64,000 nucleotides of DNA. Source: Chloroflexota bacterium (GTDB taxonomy: Bacteria > Chloroflexota > UBA6077 > FW602-bin22 > CADDYW01). The notes beneath the pieces are model-generated. The model was not told the DNA's origin and did no database searches. It saw only the letters and a program-made list of their open reading frames with translations. The DNA is taken from the NCBI GenBank assembly GCA_021324795.1, contig JAJPIK010000118.1, forward strand, positions 1 to 64,000, given 5' to 3'. The position numbers and the translations under genes are program-made. This document shows positions 60,869 to 64,000 of the stretch, one piece after another (position 1 is the first letter of the stretch; every line of letters starts with the position of its first letter).

Positions 60869-62763
60869 CACAAAAGATCACTGACTGCACACGTCGGTGG
60901 CGATTGGAGGGGCTGGTCAATAAACAAGCGAAACCAGGTTTCCAACACGAGGAGCATCCAAATTCGCTGAGAGGTTCGATGATCACTGATATCCGCGGCA
61001 AGAAGGGCTCGAACTTCATTGGGCTCGTACAGTCCCCGCTCCTGGGCAACCGGGCTCAGAAGCATCTGTTGTGTAGTCTCGAGTAACCCCGCCTGCAACC
61101 AAGCGGTAAACGGCGGACCAAACCCGCGCTTGGCGTTCCTGAGAATGTGGGGCGGTAACTGATCCTGCATCGCTCGCCGCAGGACGTATTTCGTTGTTCC
61201 ATTGTGAATTTTGAGGTGGCTGGGCAAAGCAAGCGCCCACTCGACCAACCGGTAGTCGAGTAGAGGTGAGCGTCCTTCGAGAGAGACTCCCATCGTCATG
61301 CGATCGATCATTGGGAGGAGGTCATCCGACAAGTAGGTGTTCATATCCACGAAAGTGAGTCGAGTGACCGGATCGTTCCAATGGGCCCGACGATAGTGAT
61401 ATGAGACAACTCGGGCGTAGGGCGAGCCGTTCCGTCCGGTCAGAGCCATGCGCTCACGATCGGTGAACCATGAGTTATCCTCATAATAATGCCGGTCAAC
61501 GTCACGCAGAGCCACGTAAACGCGATTGCCGAAGCCTCGACTATAGAGCGAGCCGGCGCCGACCGCGATTGCTTTGAGTGGGGAGGGCACGCGCTTCAGC
61601 AACCGGTTTCGGGGCGCAAGCAGTCCGACTTGGTGCCGAGGGTACCCGGCGAATAGCTCATCGCCCCCGGAGCCGTTCAAGAGCACCTTGACATGTTGTC
61701 GGGCAAGCTGAGAAACCTGATAGATCGGAACAATCGCGCCATCTCCCATCGGCTCATCCAAGAGCCAAACCAGGCGCGGTAAGAGTTGGCAAACGTCTTC
61801 TGGCGTCAAGTTGATGTCGTAATGCTCACTGCCAATCAATCGAGCGACACTGTGAGCATCGGAGCGTTCGTCCCAATCGGCTCCAGTAAAGCCGAGGGCG
61901 AACGTTTTTAAAGGGGTGCTGTCGGCAACCTGCGCGGCGTAGGATGCGACGGTCGTCGAATCCATGCCCCCACTGATCGACACGCCAACTGGCACGTCAC
62001 TGCGCATCTGAATGCGGATCACATCGGCAAAAAGTTCCTTGAACTCTCCGACCGCCTCGTCAAGGGTGATGGTCCGCGGGAGGATGCGTTCCGGATGCCA
62101 GTAACGCTCGATCTGCAATCCTTGCTCGGAAGCTCGCATCCACGATCCGGGGGGCAACTTATAGATGTCACGAAAGATCGTCAGAGGATAGGGGATATAG
62201 AGCGCCGTCAAGTAGTGATCAAGCGCCTCTTCACACACTTCGCGACGGCAATTGGGATGGAGGAGGATCGACTTTATCTCAGAGGCAAAGAGAAGCTGGT
62301 CACCAATCCGCGTGTAAAAGAGGGGTTTCTCCCCTACGCGGTCGCGAGCGATGAAGAGCTCTTGCTTACGCGAATCCCAAATGGCGAAGGCGAACATGCC
62401 ATTCAGGTAATCAACACAACGGACACTATACTGCTCGTAGGCATGAATAATCGTCTCGGTATCGGAGTGCGTCGTAAAATGGTGTCCCAAGCGTTCGAGT
62501 TCGTTCCGTAGCTCAACGTAGCCATAAATCTCCCCATTGAATACCAGGGCACAGCTCCGATCTTCATTGAAGACGGGTTGATGTCCCCCTTCGACATCAA
62601 TAATGCTCAGCCGGCGCATCCCTAAGCCGACTGAGCCGTCGACAAAGAAGCCGCTGTCATCTGGGCCACGGTGAGCGATGATCTGATTCATTCGGTCGAG
62701 GAGCCCGACGTCAAGACTGGCAGGACGTCCCGTGAAGTTATAGATTCCGCAGATTCCACACAT
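60868..62763 (-). CDS. asnB: Asparagine synthetase (glutamine-hydrolysing)
   Basis: A 631-residue AsnB: MCGICGIYNFTG with nucleophile Cys2, HRGPDDSG, RRLSIIDVEGGHQP, FNGEIYGY and FARDRVGEKPL-type motifs in the amidotransferase domain, then VGVSISGGMDSTTVAS in the synthetase domain. Length is normal. Homologues are common in exopolysaccharide and O-antigen loci, where they may amidate uronic acids or simply supply asparagine. It is co-translated with the GT2 gene downstream and lies 18 bp after the GT4 gene at the window edge. Confidence 0.93.
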   Translation of the reverse strand: MCGICGIYNFTGRPASLDVGLLDRMNQIIAHRGPDDSGFFVDGSVGLGMRRLSIIDVEGGHQPVFNEDRSCALVFNGEIYGYVELRNELERLGHHFTTHSDTETIIHAYEQYSVRCVDYLNGMFAFAIWDSRKQELFIARDRVGEKPLFYTRIGDQLLFASEIKSILLHPNCRREVCEEALDHYLTALYIPYPLTIFRDIYKLPPGSWMRASEQGLQIERYWHPERILPRTITLDEAVGEFKELFADVIRIQMRSDVPVGVSISGGMDSTTVASYAAQVADSTPLKTFALGFTGADWDERSDAHSVARLIGSEHYDINLTPEDVCQLLPRLVWLLDEPMGDGAIVPIYQVSQLARQHVKVLLNGSGGDELFAGYPRHQVGLLAPRNRLLKRVPSPLKAIAVGAGSLYSRGFGNRVYVALRDVDRHYYEDNSWFTDRERMALTGRNGSPYARVVSYHYRRAHWNDPVTRLTFVDMNTYLSDDLLPMIDRMTMGVSLEGRSPLLDYRLVEWALALPSHLKIHNGTTKYVLRRAMQDQLPPHILRNAKRGFGPPFTAWLQAGLLETTQQMLLSPVAQERGLYEPNEVRALLAADISDHRTSQRIWMLLVLETWFRLFIDQPLQSPPTCAVSDLL

Positions 62764-62781
62764 ACTTTCTTCGTTATTCCT

Positions 62782-64000
62782 TCAACGAGTCCTTACTACT
62801 TCTCTCTGCCGATGCGGCTGGCCCGCTCGAATCAAATCCAATAACCGTTGTGTCCCCTTGCGTGCGTCAAACTCCTCAACAATACGACGGCCGGCTTGTC
62901 CCATCTCATCCCGAGCGGCAGGTGATAACTGAATGATGCGTTCGATAGCGGAAGCGAGAGCCTCGGGGTCACCAGGAGGCGAAAGCAGTCCTGCTCCATT
63001 GCGGACGAGCTCCGGCAAGCCGATGACGTCACTGGATACGACCGGCACTCCACGCCCCATTGCTTCGATGAGTACGAGCGGCATGCCGTCGCGATCACCA
63101 TTACGAGCGATCACGCATGGGAGCACGAAAACGGTCGCTTGATCCATGAGGGAAGGGATTGCGTGGTGGGGAAGGGCACCAAGCAGGTGAACGTACGACT
63201 CCAAACCATAGCGTTGGATCGCCTCTTCCAAAAGAGGTCTGTCTTCGCCTTGACCAACTATCTGACAAACGAAACTGAGACCGCGTTCCTTCAGAATCCG
63301 GCAGGCCTCCACGAGATAGATAAGTCCCTTGTATTCAGTCAAGCGCGCCACTGAAAGGAGTATGGTTGGAGTATCTCCCAACGGAGTGCGGAGGGAAAAT
63401 TGAGCAAGGTCGATGAGAGGATAGATGACGTGAATCTTTTCACGGTGATCAGGAGCAAAGTGATCGACGATGTATTGTTTATTGTACTGCGAAACGGTAA
63501 CTGCGAAGCTGGCCTCTCTCACCTTCAGATCAAGGAATTGGGGGGAGAGGAAGATGTCGTAGGCGTGAGCGGTAAAGCCGAAGGGGATACCAGTCAACCA
63601 AGAAAAGATGAGAGCAACCGTTGTCGCCTCGGTGGCCCAGTGAGCATGGAAATGCGTCACGCCTGCCTGTTTCAGGGTGTAGGCATGATGGGCGAGACGC
63701 TGGAACGCAGCAAGGTTCGTAAGAATTCCACCACGCCGCGCGAGATCGAATGCACGAAAGTAAGTGGTGGGGCCAATCCGGCCAAGAATCGAAAGATTTG
63801 CCCGGATGACCGCACTGCGGGGGGCGCGTGTTTCCCAGCAGTACGTGACTGGGGGCAAAGACCAGGTGGGTTCTTCACGGTACTCGTGGGCGTCCGGACG
63901 GAGAAGGGAAAACACGTGAATGGGATATCCCAATTGTTGCAGCGTCTTCATCTCGTTGACCACGGTGGCCTGAGTGATCATCGGGAAGCTACGCATGACG
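62782..64000 (-). CDS. GT4-family glycosyltransferase (partial, start outside window)
   Basis: At least 405 residues of a GT4 enzyme. Visible are RSFPMITQATVVNEM near the N-terminus (normally about 10-15 residues in, so the start lies beyond the edge), FHAHWATEATTVALIFSWL, FTAHAYDIF, KIHVIYPLIDLAQF, VARLTEYKGLIYLVEA and the donor-site DGMPLVLIEAMGRGVPVVSS with GAGLL. This is the colanic-acid-type GT4 group (WcaL-like) often paired with asnB in exopolysaccharide clusters. It is 3'-complete. Confidence 0.9.
   Translation of the reverse strand, partial: VMRSFPMITQATVVNEMKTLQQLGYPIHVFSLLRPDAHEYREEPTWSLPPVTYCWETRAPRSAVIRANLSILGRIGPTTYFRAFDLARRGGILTNLAAFQRLAHHAYTLKQAGVTHFHAHWATEATTVALIFSWLTGIPFGFTAHAYDIFLSPQFLDLKVREASFAVTVSQYNKQYIVDHFAPDHREKIHVIYPLIDLAQFSLRTPLGDTPTILLSVARLTEYKGLIYLVEACRILKERGLSFVCQIVGQGEDRPLLEEAIQRYGLESYVHLLGALPHHAIPSLMDQATVFVLPCVIARNGDRDGMPLVLIEAMGRGVPVVSSDVIGLPELVRNGAGLLSPPGDPEALASAIERIIQLSPAARDEMGQAGRRIVEEFDARKGTQRLLDLIRAGQPHRQREVVRTR

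Overview
The window is a GC-rich bacterial chromosome segment. It opens with a housekeeping block (rplU-rpmA-rpmE, a DUF1385 gene, obgE, nadD) and continues into about 57 kb of cell-surface and secondary-metabolite genes, nearly all on the minus strand. A free-living Chloroflexota bacterium, perhaps Thermomicrobia/Sphaerobacterales, is my best guess. The reasons are the gene mix, the many large secreted proteins with Thr/Pro linkers, the lack of LPS core genes, and TTG/GTG starts behind strong GGAGG sites. This is inference; no rRNA or other taxonomic marker is present.

Region 1 (1-7400): a well-formed promoter and a leader hairpin precede the L21-L27-L31 genes. A DUF1385 membrane protein and a convergent PucR-type regulator follow. 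The 585-bp gap between the regulator and obgE holds five DnaA-box-like sequences in one orientation plus two in the other, next to an AT-rich stretch, so it is a candidate replication origin. obgE and nadD overlap, and a Bax-inhibitor-like membrane protein follows.

Region 2 (7361-24844, minus strand): two polytopic glycosyltransferases flank an orphan OmpR-type response regulator. Next comes a lasso-peptide-type RiPP locus. Reading in transcription order it has a truncated HPr-kinase-like gene, a PqqD-like leader-binding protein (B1), a full HPr-kinase-like protein, a lasso cyclase (C), a 60-residue precursor (A), an ABC exporter, a TPR/O-GlcNAc-transferase-like GT41 enzyme, a SAM methyltransferase, a DUF6065 protein and a second methyltransferase. 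No B2 leader peptidase is visible. The predicted core (Gly1 to Asp8 ring, 39 residues, Ser/Thr-rich, two Cys) next to a kinase and a GT41 enzyme suggests a phosphorylated and/or glycosylated lasso peptide. Upstream lie a secreted Thr/Pro-rich protein and two genes of D-glycero-D-manno-heptose synthesis (gmhA, hddA).

Region 3 (25005-64000, mostly minus): an exopolysaccharide or surface-glycan locus. It has several GT4 and GT2 glycosyltransferases, GT39-like membrane transferases, a WecE-type sugar aminotransferase next to a sugar N-formyltransferase, a Wzz/BY-kinase fusion, an acyltransferase, an O-antigen-ligase/polymerase-like protein, UDP-GlcNAc 2-epimerase and an asparagine synthetase. Large secreted proteins are interleaved: a DUF5060 glycoside hydrolase, an N,N-dimethylformamidase-like/DUF4082 protein, a PQQ-propeller protein and a BNR-repeat protein. 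A perfect 22-bp terminator hairpin (57007-57060) splits this region. Short REP-like palindromes are scattered through it and in places are translated as part of proteins. The last gene runs off the right edge. I saw no tRNA, rRNA, CRISPR array or intact insertion sequence.
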